A DNA stretch of 64,000 nucleotides from Streptomyces sp. APSN-46.1 (lineage in GTDB: Bacteria; Actinomycetota; Actinomycetes; Streptomycetales; Streptomycetaceae): the NCBI RefSeq assembly GCF_022815725.1, contig NZ_JALGRF010000005.1:125623-189622 (forward strand), written 5' to 3'. Positions 7,816-18,402 of this stretch are shown in pieces. The position numbers and the translations under genes were made by a program. Position 1 is the first letter of the stretch. Every line of letters begins with the position of its first letter. A model generated the notes under the pieces. It was not told where the DNA came from, did not search any database, and was given only the letters and a program-made list of their open reading frames with translations.

Positions 7816-9483
7816 CTACTTCGCCCCGTCGAGCTTCGGCTCGGCGGGGCGAAGTGCTGCGAAGTGGCTGGTGCGGGTTCGGGCCCTGCGTGTGTCGGTG
7901 AGGTGGGCGTCGAGGCGGGCGAGATTGATCGCGGCTCCGGTCAGCTGGTGCTGGAGGCTCGTCTTCGCGAGACCGCGGTAGCGGGATCTGCGCAGGCCGC
8001 AGCGCTGGGCGGCCTGGGAGATGGTGCCCTCGACTCCGGCGCGGGTCTTGTATCGCTCCTTCCAGGTGTCGGTGTCCTGGTCGGCGCGGGCCTGGCGGAG
8101 GGCTTCGTGTTCCTCGCGGGGCCGCAGGGTCAGGCGCCGGCCGACGCTGGAGGTGGTGCACTGCTCGCGGACCGGGCAGGGCCGGCAGTCCCCGCTGTTG
8201 AACCGGACCCGGATGACCGGGGTGCCGGCCTGGGAGCGGTCGGGGTTCCAGCGGGTGGTGGCCTTGCCGCCGGGGCAGGTGACCCGTTCGCCCGCCCAGT
8301 CGATGGTGAAGTCGTCGCCGGTGAAGGCGCCACCCGAGGCTGCCTGGTGGCTGATGACGGCGGCGGCCGGGCCGGTGAGCGTGATGCCGTACTGGCGGCG
8401 GGTACTGACCAGCAGATGCGCGTCGACATATCCGGCGTCGACCAGATGCTCACCGGGCAGACGGCCCGCTTCGGCGAGCTGGGCGTGCACCCTCTCGGTC
8501 ATCGACATGTCGGAAACCGTCGCCACGGTGGTGGCCACGTTCGTGATCAGGTTCGGGGTGTCCGGCTCACACGTTTCGGTGAGGTGGACCTTGTATCCGT
8601 CCCACATGGTGTCCCTTTTGACGCCGACGCGTGCTTCGGTGTCATAGGGCGTGACCAGGCGTGATGCGCCTGGCGGGCGGTCTTTTGGGTCCCGGCGCCT
8701 CACCTCGCCCTCCACCAGGTGGAAGTGCTGAACCCACACCTGGCGCAGGATTTCCACCTGCTCAAGCGTCCACAGCCCTTCTGGTGCCGCAGGTGACCGG
8801 ACGGCCTCAAGTAGCCGCATCCCGTCAGCCCCGATCCGCAGACCGACCTCGTCCCGCTTGGTGCGGGACTTGGGAAACCGGGAGTCCTCGGCCCTGGTCG
8901 CGTAGTGCTTGAACCAGTCCGGCTCCGCAGCCTCGCCCAGCCAGTCGGGAGCCGCCTGCGCGAGCGCGTTCAACGCTGAGCGCAGGGTCTCCGCGACCAG
9001 CTCCAGCCAGCCCAGCTCACGTGCCGCGGACTGCACGTGCGTGGAGTCGGTCCTTGCCCTGCCCGCCGTCTTGAGCAGCCCGTTCTCCTGGGCCCTGGCC
9101 AGGATGCCGTCCATCACCCGCCGCCCGGCATCCGCCTCGACCAGACGGTCCCGGAACTCCGAGAGCACCGAGAAGTCGAACCCCGGATCGCCCAGCTCCA
9201 GCGCGAGTGCGTACTTGAAGTCGATCCTGGCCCGGACCGCCTCGGCGGCCTGCCGGTCGGTGAGTCCCTCCACGAACTGCAACACCAGCACGAGCGCCAG
9301 CCGGCCCGGCGACCAGGCGGGCTTCCCCCGCGCTGGGAACAGATCCGCGAACTGACCGTCACTGAACAGGCCCCCCAGCTCGTCCCGGATCCGGATCGCC
9401 AGACTGCCCTTCGGAAAGGCTGCCCGCGCCACCCGCACTGTCTCTACCGGGACCTCACCAAGATCCCCCGGACGCATCGACAC
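7816..9483 (-). CDS. IS1182-family DDE transposase
   Basis: About 555 residues. The N-terminal domain (ARAAFPKGSLAIRIRDELG; FADLFPARGKPAWSPGRLAL; LTDRQAAEAVRARIDFKYAL) is typical of IS1182 transposases. The DDE catalytic core follows, with DSTHVQSA, VDAGYVDAHLLV and the C-terminal EGTISQAAQRCGLRRSRYRG containing the catalytic Glu; a CxxC-type segment (CRPCPVREQC) lies between. No frameshift or stop interrupts it. I prefer GTG 9483 (residues VSMRPG), since GGGAGG six bases before it is a good ribosome binding site. An in-frame ATG at 9498 lies seven bases from a hairpin and has no usable site. The last codons and stop fall in a second hairpin. Confidence 0.92.
   Translation of the reverse strand: MSMRPGDLGEVPVETVRVARAAFPKGSLAIRIRDELGGLFSDGQFADLFPARGKPAWSPGRLALVLVLQFVEGLTDRQAAEAVRARIDFKYALALELGDPGFDFSVLSEFRDRLVEADAGRRVMDGILARAQENGLLKTAGRARTDSTHVQSAARELGWLELVAETLRSALNALAQAAPDWLGEAAEPDWFKHYATRAEDSRFPKSRTKRDEVGLRIGADGMRLLEAVRSPAAPEGLWTLEQVEILRQVWVQHFHLVEGEVRRRDPKDRPPGASRLVTPYDTEARVGVKRDTMWDGYKVHLTETCEPDTPNLITNVATTVATVSDMSMTERVHAQLAEAGRLPGEHLVDAGYVDAHLLVSTRRQYGITLTGPAAAVISHQAASGGAFTGDDFTIDWAGERVTCPGGKATTRWNPDRSQAGTPVIRVRFNSGDCRPCPVREQCTTSSVGRRLTLRPREEHEALRQARADQDTDTWKERYKTRAGVEGTISQAAQRCGLRRSRYRGLAKTSLQHQLTGAAINLARLDAHLTDTRRARTRTSHFAALRPAEPKLDGAK
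7818..7855 (-). terminator. Hairpin over the transposase stop codon
   Basis: ACTTCGCCCCG (7818-7828) pairs with 7845-7855 and the stem continues inward as CGAGC/GCTCG to a TTCG tetraloop on the plus strand, 17 bp in all with one wobble. It covers the last transposase codons and probably ends its transcript. Confidence 0.75.
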
Positions 9484-9504
9484 CTGCACCCTCCCCATAC
9501 GACA

Positions 9505-9547
9505 ACGTCGGTTCCCAAGACCACAACCAGGTCTTGGGAACCGACGT
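9505..9547 (-). promoter_or_regulatory. 18-bp perfect hairpin in the transposase leader
   Basis: 9505-9522 is perfectly complementary to 9530-9547 around a 7-base loop. It lies between the right terminal repeat and the transposase start, in the path of any transcript entering from ppc. Such leader hairpins in other insertion sequences block translation from read-through transcripts; that role here is inference. Confidence 0.75.
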
Positions 9548-9579
9548 CACGCCAGGCCCCGAATTAACCAACGGCATCC

Positions 9580-9587
9580 GGATGACC
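9580..9587. repeat. Right target-site duplication, GGATGACC
   Basis: Copy of 7783-7790 on the right side of the insertion sequence. Confidence 0.85.
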
Positions 9588-9621
9588 GGTGCGGGGGCTC
9601 TTCGCGTACGGGCCTTGTCGT
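9588..9621. terminator. Right arm of the terminator split by the IS
   Basis: Inverted complement of 7749-7782. It begins 12 bases beyond the ppc stop codon and can no longer pair locally with its partner 1.8 kb away. Confidence 0.85.
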
Positions 9622-9632
9622 ACGGGCCGGGG

Positions 9633-12383
<2,751 letters not shown>

Positions 12384-12744
12384 AGGTGCGGCTCCTTGCA
12401 GTGTTCGAGCGCTACTGGGAGGTGGGTTCCCGGGTGCGCGCGGGGGTGCCCCGGGGGTGCCCCCGCCTGACGCGCAGCTCGGGCTGCCCGTGCGGACCGC
12501 GCTGTCCGACGACAACAGGATAGGTGGCCCGTACCGGTGCCTCGGCAAACCTGGGGCCGTATCGGTCTGTCGTCTCAAGGGGTGGTTGCCGGCGGCCGCG
12601 CCGCTCCCCTTGCCGTGGGCTGGAGCTTTGCCATACTTACGATGCCGTAGGTTACGGGTCCGTAGGTCCGTGATCAGCGCCTCCCCCGGTTCTCGCGGGG
12701 AGGCACCCCCCTCAGCCGACTCCTCACCCCCCAGGGGAAGCCCC
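12384..12744. promoter_or_regulatory. Divergent promoter region of ppc and desaturase
   Basis: 361 bases without a gene. It holds a GC hairpin at about 12440-12464 (GCGGGGG with CCCCCGC) near ppc. An AT-richer island at 12630-12660 carries the operator candidate listed next. Only the desaturase side shows a plausible -10 (TACGAT, 12638-12643), and I see no matching -35. Confidence 0.5.
12635..12652. promoter_or_regulatory. Candidate TetR operator upstream of desaturase
   Basis: ACTTACGA-TG-CCGTAGGT is an inverted repeat with six of eight matching pairs, overlapping the putative -10. A second CCGTAGGT lies at about 12660-12667. The TetR gene is co-transcribed with the desaturase, so autoregulation at this site is plausible but unproven. 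Confidence 0.45.
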
Positions 12745-13728
12745 ATGACGATCACCCCATCTTTGATCGAGGACGCTTCGGCGCCCTCCGACGCGTCCGA
12801 GCCGCCGTCGGCGACGCTCGGCGGCGAGAGGAAGCGGTCGATCGAGCAGATCGCCCTCCTGTTGTTCATCACGGTCCCCTTCGTGGCGCTGCTTGCGGCG
12901 GTCCCGCTGGCCTGGGGGTGGGGGGTGAGCTGGCTGGACGTGGGCCTGATGGTGTTCATGTACTTCCTGGCGTGCCACGGGATCACCATCGGCTTCCACC
13001 GTTACTTCACGCACGGGTCTTTCAAGGCGAAGCGGCCGCTGCGGATCGCGCTCGCGGTGATGGGGTCGATGGCGGTGGAGGGGCCGCTGGTGCGCTGGGT
13101 GGCGGATCACCGCAAGCACCACAAGTTCTCCGACCACGAGGGTGACCCGCATTCGCCGTGGCGGTTCGGCGAGACGGTGCCGGCGCTGATGAAGGGCCTG
13201 TGGTGGGCGCACATCGGCTGGCTGTTCGACGAGGAGCAGACCGATCAGCAGAAGTACGCGCCCGATCTGATCAAGGATCCGGCGCTGCGGCGGATCTCGC
13301 GTGACTTCGTCTTCTGGACGATCCTCTCGCTGGCGATCCCGCCGCTGGTGGGCGGCCTGGTGACGATGTCGTGGTGGGGGGCTTTCACGGCGTTCTTCTG
13401 GGGTTCCCTGGTGCGGGTGGCGCTGCTGCACCACGTGACGTGGTCGATCAACTCGATCTGTCACGCGGTGGGCAAGAGGCCGTTCAAGTCGCGTGACCGC
13501 AGTGGCAACGTGTGGTGGCTGGCGGTGCTGTCGTGCGGGGAGTCCTGGCACAACCTGCACCACGCGGATCCGACGTCGGCGCGGCACGGTGTGCTGCGCG
13601 GGCAGGTGGACTCCAGCGCGCGGCTGATCCGCTGGTTCGAACAGCTGGGGTGGGCGTCGGACGTGCGGTGGCCGTCGGAGGCCCGCATCGACGCCCGCCG
13701 CAAGGAAGAGACACCGAACGCGGCATGA
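12745..13728 (+). CDS. Membrane acyl-CoA/fatty acid delta-9-type desaturase
   Basis: 327 residues. A diiron membrane desaturase that introduces a double bond into acyl chains and so adjusts membrane fluidity. All three histidine clusters are present: HRYFTH at about residues 90-95, HRKHH at about 127-131, and NLHHADP at about 268-274. Two hydrophobic pairs fall between residues 35-80 and 185-230. The length suits the family. The ATG at 12745 follows AGGGGAAG. Its stop overlaps the start of the TetR gene (ATGA), so the two are translationally coupled. Confidence 0.93.
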   Translation: MTITPSLIEDASAPSDASEPPSATLGGERKRSIEQIALLLFITVPFVALLAAVPLAWGWGVSWLDVGLMVFMYFLACHGITIGFHRYFTHGSFKAKRPLRIALAVMGSMAVEGPLVRWVADHRKHHKFSDHEGDPHSPWRFGETVPALMKGLWWAHIGWLFDEEQTDQQKYAPDLIKDPALRRISRDFVFWTILSLAIPPLVGGLVTMSWWGAFTAFFWGSLVRVALLHHVTWSINSICHAVGKRPFKSRDRSGNVWWLAVLSCGESWHNLHHADPTSARHGVLRGQVDSSARLIRWFEQLGWASDVRWPSEARIDARRKEETPNAA

Positions 13729-14402
13729 TGGGGGACGTGGCGATCGACGGCAGCAGTGGTTCCAGCAGCGACAAGCCCAGGCGTGGGCGCCGGGTGCGGA
13801 TGACGGGCGCCGAGCGGCGTCAGCAGCTGCTGGACATCGGCCGCGCGTTGTTCGCCGAGAAGGGGTTCGAGGGCACGTCGGTGGAGGAGATCGCGGCGAA
13901 GGCCGGGGTGTCCAAGCCGGTGGTGTACGAGCACTTCGGCGGCAAGGAGGGCCTGTACGCGGTCGTCGTGGACCGGGAGATGCGCCAGCTGCTGGACGGG
14001 GTGACGGGCGCGTTGACGGCCGGGCATCCGAGGGAGCTGCTGGAGCAGGCGGCGTTCGCGCTGCTGGACTACATCGAGAGCTACACGGACGGTTTCCGGA
14101 TTCTGGTGCGGGATTCCCCCGTGGCGCAGTCGACGGGTACGTTCGCCTCGCTGATCAGCGATATCGCCACGCAGGTCGAGGACATCCTGGGGATGGAGTT
14201 CAAGAACCGGGGCTTCGATCCGAAGCTGGCTCCGCTGTACGCGCAGGCGCTGGTGGGGATGGTGGCGCTGACCGGGCAGTGGTGGCTGGAAACCCGCCGT
14301 CCGAAGAAGGCGGAGGTGGCCGCGCACCTGGTGAATCTGGCCTGGCACGGGCTGGACGGCCTGGAGGCGAAACCGCAGCTGGTGGGCCGCCGCAAGAGCT
14401 GA
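13725..14402 (+). CDS. TetR-family regulator, probably of the desaturase
   Basis: 225 residues. The N-terminal HTH is standard (RRQQLLDIGRALFAEKGFEG; IAAKAGVSKPVVYEHFGGKE), about residues 25-75. The ligand domain is alpha-helical, with FRILVRDSPVAQSTGTF in the middle. The overlap with the desaturase suggests it senses an acyl-CoA or fatty acid and represses its own operon, but no ligand is visible from sequence. Two adjacent ATGs (13725, 13728) and a GTG at 13737 are all possible starts. Confidence 0.88.
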   Translation: MMGDVAIDGSSGSSSDKPRRGRRVRMTGAERRQQLLDIGRALFAEKGFEGTSVEEIAAKAGVSKPVVYEHFGGKEGLYAVVVDREMRQLLDGVTGALTAGHPRELLEQAAFALLDYIESYTDGFRILVRDSPVAQSTGTFASLISDIATQVEDILGMEFKNRGFDPKLAPLYAQALVGMVALTGQWWLETRRPKKAEVAAHLVNLAWHGLDGLEAKPQLVGRRKS

Positions 14403-14424
14403 GAGCGTGGCTGAAACGATACGG

Positions 14425-14450
14425 GTGCCCGGGCCGGAAGGCCCGGGCAC
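14425..14450 (+). terminator. Terminator after the TetR gene
   Basis: GTGCCCGGGCC (14425-14435) and its perfect complement (14440-14450) enclose GGAA. It ends the desaturase-TetR operon. Confidence 0.85.
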
Positions 14451-14647
14451 GGTCGTGTCCGGGGAGGTCTTCTGAACGCGATCAAAATCCAGGGGTAAAC
14501 CCCTACTGCCCCACCCTCCCCAGCTGTACTCTTCAGTTACTTCCCGGGGGGGTACTGGCAACCTCTGTGCAATGAGCCGCGCCTTCGCGCGCCCTGCACG
14601 AGCGCCGTCAACCCGGTTTCGCCTGCTTTTTTCAACAGGGAGACCCC

Positions 14648-16420
14648 TTGTCTTTCATGCGCCTCAAGCGCTCCGGCCGCATCGCGGCCTGCACCGCCAC
14701 CGCCCTCGCGGCCGGCATGCTCCTGGCCGGTCCGGCGTCCGCCGACGGCGCGCCGAAGCCGACCACCGAGCTTCAGCTGCCCAAGGTCAACATGCGTGGA
14801 ACGGGCGCGCTGCCGAAGGCCGCGCCCACGACCGGCACGCAGCAGAAGCAGAACCTGCAGCGCAGCGCCGATGCCCCGGCCACGGCCACGGTCGGTGCCT
14901 CCGTGAAGCCCCGCTTCGACGTGGACGGCGACGGTTCGGACGACCTGCTCTACCGCGACCTCGGCGGCGACCACTACCTGAAGAAGTCGAGCAACCCGAC
15001 CGCGGCGGACGAAACGATCAACGTCCAGAAGGCCGATTACGACGAGGACTTCAAGGACCTCATCCCGGCCGGCGACCTCAACCACAACGGGTACCCGGAG
15101 CTGCTGCAGCTGTCGATCACCGGCCAGCTGTCCATGGTCGAGGTCGCAAGCACGTACCTCACGAACGGGGTGACGTGGTCCAGCCGCGGCTGGAACGCGT
15201 ACAACAAGCTCATCGCCGCAGGCGACATGACCGGCGACGGCAACCCCGATCTGCTCGCCCGTACCCACGGTGGGGCGCTCTACCTGTACCCGGGCACCGG
15301 CCGGGCCGGGACCGACACCCCGTACGGCGACCGGATCCAGGTCGGCTCCGGCTGGGGCAAGTTCGACCAGATCATCGGCGGCGCCGACTACAACGCCGAC
15401 GGTATCGCGGATGTGCTGGCCACCGCGCCGACCGGCGAGATGTTCTTCTACGCGGGCACGGGGAACATCAACTCCCCCTTCGCCGACGGTGTGCAGAACG
15501 GCATGGGCTGGACGATCTACAACCAGATCAGCCCGCTCGTCGACGGCGACGGCAAGACCTGGGTGCTGGCCCGCGAGCTGTCCGGCACCTCCTACCTCTA
15601 CCCGAGCCTGGGCAACGGCCAGCTGGGCGACCGCCTCAAGTTCGGTACCAACTGGGAGTACACCAGCCTCCTGGCCGGCCAGGGCGCCATCGCCGCCCAC
15701 GGCAAGGGCGAGGTCCTCGGCCGCAGCGGCAGCTCCCTGTACGGCTACGTCGGCAAGCAGAACGGCAACTTCGCCGACCGCTTCCTGATCGGCGAGGGCG
15801 GCGACTTCCCGTCGGAGTTCGGCCTGACCCTGACGTCCTCGATGAACAAGGAGAACGCGGGCGACCTGCTGATCACCTACAACGGCGTGCTGTACGGCCC
15901 GCAGGGTGAGATCGGCGGCGGCTGGGACATCTACAAGTCCCTGCTCGGCGTGGGCGACCTCGACAACGACGGCTACGGCGACCTGCTGGCCCTCGACAAG
16001 TCGGACGTCCTGTGGATGTACCCGAGCCAGGGCAACAGCCACAACTTCGCCAGCCGCATCCGCGTCGGCGGCGGCTGGGGCATCTACAACAAGCTCCTCG
16101 GCGCCGGTGACATCACCGGTGACGGCCGCGCGGACCTGGTGGTCCGCGGTACGGACGGCGCGCTGTGGGTCTACCCGGGCACCGGCTCCGGCACCGCTCC
16201 GCTCACCGACCGCGTGAAGATCGGCTCGGGCGGCTGGAACGGCTTCAACAAGCTCGCCGCCGTCGGTGACATCACCGGTGACGGCCGCGGCGACCTGATG
16301 GGCGTGGACTCCTCGGGCACCGCGTACCGCTACTCCCCGACCGGTCTCCAGGGCCTGAACACCTTCTCGGGCCGCGGCACCATCGGCACCGGCTGGAACA
16401 CGTACGGCCAGCTCTTCTAA
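14648..16420 (+). CDS. Secreted VCBS/FG-GAP repeat protein
   Basis: About 590 residues. The signal peptide (RLKRSGRIAACTATALAAGM, cleavage near ASA-DG) directs export. The rest is a beta-propeller of FG-GAP/VCBS repeats with calcium-binding loops: DVDGDGSDDLL, GDMTGDGNPDLL, ADYNADGIADVL, GDLDNDGYGDLL, GDITGDGRADLV and GDITGDGRGDLM, each followed by an LYLYPGTG-like strand. Such proteins are abundant in Streptomyces secretomes; a binding or scaffolding role is likely but no enzyme domain is seen. A TTG at 14648 has the best-spaced ribosome binding site (AGGGAGA); ATG at 14657 is the alternative. It stands alone between two strong terminators. Confidence 0.9.
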   Translation: MSFMRLKRSGRIAACTATALAAGMLLAGPASADGAPKPTTELQLPKVNMRGTGALPKAAPTTGTQQKQNLQRSADAPATATVGASVKPRFDVDGDGSDDLLYRDLGGDHYLKKSSNPTAADETINVQKADYDEDFKDLIPAGDLNHNGYPELLQLSITGQLSMVEVASTYLTNGVTWSSRGWNAYNKLIAAGDMTGDGNPDLLARTHGGALYLYPGTGRAGTDTPYGDRIQVGSGWGKFDQIIGGADYNADGIADVLATAPTGEMFFYAGTGNINSPFADGVQNGMGWTIYNQISPLVDGDGKTWVLARELSGTSYLYPSLGNGQLGDRLKFGTNWEYTSLLAGQGAIAAHGKGEVLGRSGSSLYGYVGKQNGNFADRFLIGEGGDFPSEFGLTLTSSMNKENAGDLLITYNGVLYGPQGEIGGGWDIYKSLLGVGDLDNDGYGDLLALDKSDVLWMYPSQGNSHNFASRIRVGGGWGIYNKLLGAGDITGDGRADLVVRGTDGALWVYPGTGSGTAPLTDRVKIGSGGWNGFNKLAAVGDITGDGRGDLMGVDSSGTAYRYSPTGLQGLNTFSGRGTIGTGWNTYGQLF

Positions 16421-16428
16421 GGGCTCCC

Positions 16429-16452
16429 GCTCCACCGCTCCACCGCTCCACC
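16429..16452. repeat. 8-bp tandem repeat GCTCCACC x3
   Basis: Three exact copies lie just beyond the stop of the VCBS gene. Confidence 0.85.
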
Positions 16453-16460
16453 GCACCACG

Positions 16461-16504
16461 CGACGGCGCCCCGTCACCGGACTTCCGGTGGCGGGGCGCC
16501 GTCG
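16461..16504. terminator. Bidirectional terminator between VCBS and VOC genes
   Basis: GACGGCGCCCCG (16462-16473) pairs with 16492-16503, and CACCGG/CCGGTG extends the stem to an ACTT loop. Both convergent genes end within 85 bases of it. Confidence 0.9.
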
Positions 16505-16519
16505 TATGGTGCCGCCCGG

Positions 16520-16885
16520 TCAGCCGGTCACGGGCTCAAGGAACTCCAGCCGGTTGCCGACCGGGTCCTCGGAGTAGAACCGCCGGTGTCCCGGCAGGTT
16601 GTCGTCCCAGACGACCTTGGCTCCGCGCTCCTCCAGCGTGCGCGCGTACTCCTCGATGCCGGTCACCCGCAGTCCGGGATGGGCCTTGCGCGCGGGCCGG
16701 AACCCCTCCTCCACGCCCAGGTGCAGCCGTACCGGCCCGGCCTCGAACCAGCAGCCGCCGCGGGCGGCCAGTACGGGAGGTTTGGAGACCTCCGTCATCC
16801 CCAGGACGTCTCTGTAGTACGCGCGCAGCAGTTCCTCCGATCCGGGCGGCGCGGTGAGCTGTACGTGGTCCACGGCGGCGAGCAT
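16520..16885 (-). CDS. VOC/glyoxalase-fold protein
   Basis: 121 residues, a single vicinal-oxygen-chelate domain (DHVQLTAPPGSEELLRAYYR at the start; FYSEDPVGNRLEFLEP at the end). The family includes glyoxalases, dioxygenases and antibiotic-binding proteins. Metal-ligand positions are only partly obvious (His in DHVQ, Glu in RLEFLE). It starts two bases after the tam stop, so it is coupled to the trans-aconitate methyltransferase gene. Its substrate is unknown. Confidence 0.82.
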   Translation of the reverse strand: MLAAVDHVQLTAPPGSEELLRAYYRDVLGMTEVSKPPVLAARGGCWFEAGPVRLHLGVEEGFRPARKAHPGLRVTGIEEYARTLEERGAKVVWDDNLPGHRRFYSEDPVGNRLEFLEPVTG

Positions 16886-16887
16886 GC

Positions 16888-17745
16888 TCAGGACTCCCTT
16901 CGGGCGACGGCGAAGATCCGGCGGAACGGGAAGACCGTGCCGCGGGGCCCCTGCGGGTAGGCCGCGCGCAGCAGTTCGCGGTATTCGCCGAGGAAGGCGT
17001 CCGCGGCGGCCCGGTCGTCCCCGAGGGCGGTGAGTACCGGGCGCAGGGCGGTGCCCTTGACCCATTCGAGTACCGGGTCGGGTCCGGCGAGGAGCTGGTG
17101 GTACGTGGTCTCCCAGATGTCGGAGGCGCAGCCGAGTTCGGTGAACCGGGCGAGGTACTCGGCGGGTTCGAGCAGGTGGATGTAGCGGGCGCCGTGGCCG
17201 GCGAGCCGGCCGCGCCAGCGCGGGGTGTCGCAGAGTTCGGCGAGCAGGGCGTGGCTGGGTGCGCCGAAGTTGCCGGGGATCTGGAAGGCGAAGGTCCCGC
17301 CGGGGCGCAGGGCGTTGATCCAGGCGGCGAAGGAGCCGGGGTGGCTGGGGACCCATTGGAGGGCGGCGTTGGAGATGATCAGGTCGTAGGGCTCCTCGGG
17401 GAGCCAGCTGCCGATGTCCGCGGGGCGGAAGTCGAGGCTGCCGCCGCCGGGGGTGGGGCCGGCGTACTCCTCGGTGGCCCGGTGGAGCATCTCCGGGGAG
17501 AGGTCGTAGCCGGTGATGCGGGCCTGGGGCCAGCGGTCGGCGAGGAGGGCCGTGACATTGCCGGGGCCGCAGCCGAGGTCGGCGATCCGCGGGGCCCGGG
17601 TGGGGAGTTCCGGTATGCGGGTGAGCAGGTCGAGGAAGGGGCGTGTGCGGTGTCCGGCGTGCCGGAGGTACTGCTGCGGGTCCCAGGTGGGTGCGGCGGG
17701 CGCGGTGGACGTGGGGATCCTGGCCGAGGCGATATCGGAATGCAT
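16888..17745 (-). CDS. tam: Trans-aconitate 2-methyltransferase
   Basis: 285 residues. SAM-dependent methylation of trans-aconitate, a spontaneous by-product of cis-aconitate that inhibits aconitase. Motif I is IADLGCGPGNVTALLADRWP at about residues 54-73, followed by TGYDLSPEM, LDFRPADIGSW and LIISNAALQWVPSHP, all characteristic of Tam. A Pro/Ala-rich N-terminal stretch of about 20 residues precedes WDPQQYL. It is divergent from a MarR gene, which matches the tam/tamR arrangement described in S. coelicolor. Confidence 0.9.
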   Translation of the reverse strand: MHSDIASARIPTSTAPAAPTWDPQQYLRHAGHRTRPFLDLLTRIPELPTRAPRIADLGCGPGNVTALLADRWPQARITGYDLSPEMLHRATEEYAGPTPGGGSLDFRPADIGSWLPEEPYDLIISNAALQWVPSHPGSFAAWINALRPGGTFAFQIPGNFGAPSHALLAELCDTPRWRGRLAGHGARYIHLLEPAEYLARFTELGCASDIWETTYHQLLAGPDPVLEWVKGTALRPVLTALGDDRAAADAFLGEYRELLRAAYPQGPRGTVFPFRRIFAVARRES

Positions 17746-17825
17746 GTTCGAGCCTCCCTACTGGCGGGGCGGTGGAAGCGGAAGCCGTTCCGGCCCCTCC
17801 ATGCCCCATGCTCGCTCAAATTATC

Positions 17826-17882
17826 TCTTGACGTCAAGATTCTCGTGATCGAGAAGATCGATATGAAGAGACTTCATATCGA
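17826..17882. promoter_or_regulatory. Three palindromes in the tam/tamR promoter (TamR operator candidates)
   Basis: Three dyads lie side by side: TCTTGACGTCAAGA (17826-17839, perfect), TTCTCG-TGAT-CGAGAA (17840-17855) and TCGATATGAAG-AGA-CTTCATATCGA (17858-17882, perfect 11-bp arms). The region is markedly AT-rich against its surroundings. MarR proteins typically bind 14-20-bp dyads of this kind in the shared promoter of themselves and the divergent target. Confidence 0.8.
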
Positions 17883-17904
17883 CAGACCCCTTACACTGAT
17901 CGGC

Positions 17905-18402
17905 ATGGAGGACGAGGTCGACCGACTGGTCGCGGCATGGCGGCGGGAGCGCCCTGACCTCGACGTGGAACCGCTGGAGGTGCTCAGCCGCGTCAGCAGG
18001 CTCGCGCGCCACCTCGACCGCGCCCGCAGACTGGCCTTCGCCGAGCACGGCCTGGAGCCCTGGGAGTTCGACGTCCTGACCTCCCTGCGGCGGGCCGGCG
18101 CGCCCTACCAGCTCTCCCCCGGCCAGTTGCTCACCCAGACCCTCGTCACCTCCGGCACCATGACCAACCGCATCGACCGGCTCGCCAAGAAGGGCCTCGT
18201 CGAACGGCTGCCCGATCCCAACGACCGGCGCGGGGTCCTGGTCCGCCTCACCCCCGAGGGGCGCGACCGTGCCGACCAGTCCCTCGCCGGACTGCTGGCC
18301 CAGGAGCGGGCGATCCTCGGCCGGCTCTCCCAGGGCCAGCGCGGTGACCTCGCCGGGCTGCTACGCCGGCTGACCGCTCCGTTCGACAACGTCCCCGGCT
18401 AG
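17905..18402 (+). CDS. tamR: MarR-family regulator, TamR-like
   Basis: 165 residues with a winged helix: LEPWEFDVLTSLRRAG, SPGQLLTQTLVTSGTMTNRI (recognition helix) and the wing DPNDRRGVLVRLTPEGR. The divergent location from tam and the operators between them point to TamR, which in S. coelicolor is reported to respond to trans-aconitate and related tricarboxylates. The symbol is assigned from context and family, not from a tested alignment. Its 3' end overlaps the converging response-regulator gene by 42 bases. Confidence 0.82.
   Translation: MEDEVDRLVAAWRRERPDLDVEPLEVLSRVSRLARHLDRARRLAFAEHGLEPWEFDVLTSLRRAGAPYQLSPGQLLTQTLVTSGTMTNRIDRLAKKGLVERLPDPNDRRGVLVRLTPEGRDRADQSLAGLLAQERAILGRLSQGQRGDLAGLLRRLTAPFDNVPG

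Larger units (their letters stand above)
7791..9579 (-). mobile_element. Complete IS1182-family-like insertion sequence, 1,789 bp
   Basis: The element is bounded by perfect 23-bp inverted terminal repeats (7791-7813 and 9557-9579; outer ends GGATGCCGTTGGTTAATTCG) and flanked by the duplication GGATGACC. It carries one transposase gene on the minus strand. The ORF is intact and both ends are unmutated, which suggests a recent insertion. The family assignment rests on the transposase sequence. Insertion is exactly in the apex of a terminator hairpin. Confidence 0.93.

Noticed and set aside
7816..9498. Degenerate or frameshifted transposase
   Set aside because: The reading frame is intact from start to stop and both terminal repeats are perfect.
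12384..12989. 202-codon N-terminal extension of ppc
   Set aside because: It overlaps the desaturase start and shows no Ppc-like sequence; a good ribosome binding site precedes GTG 12383.
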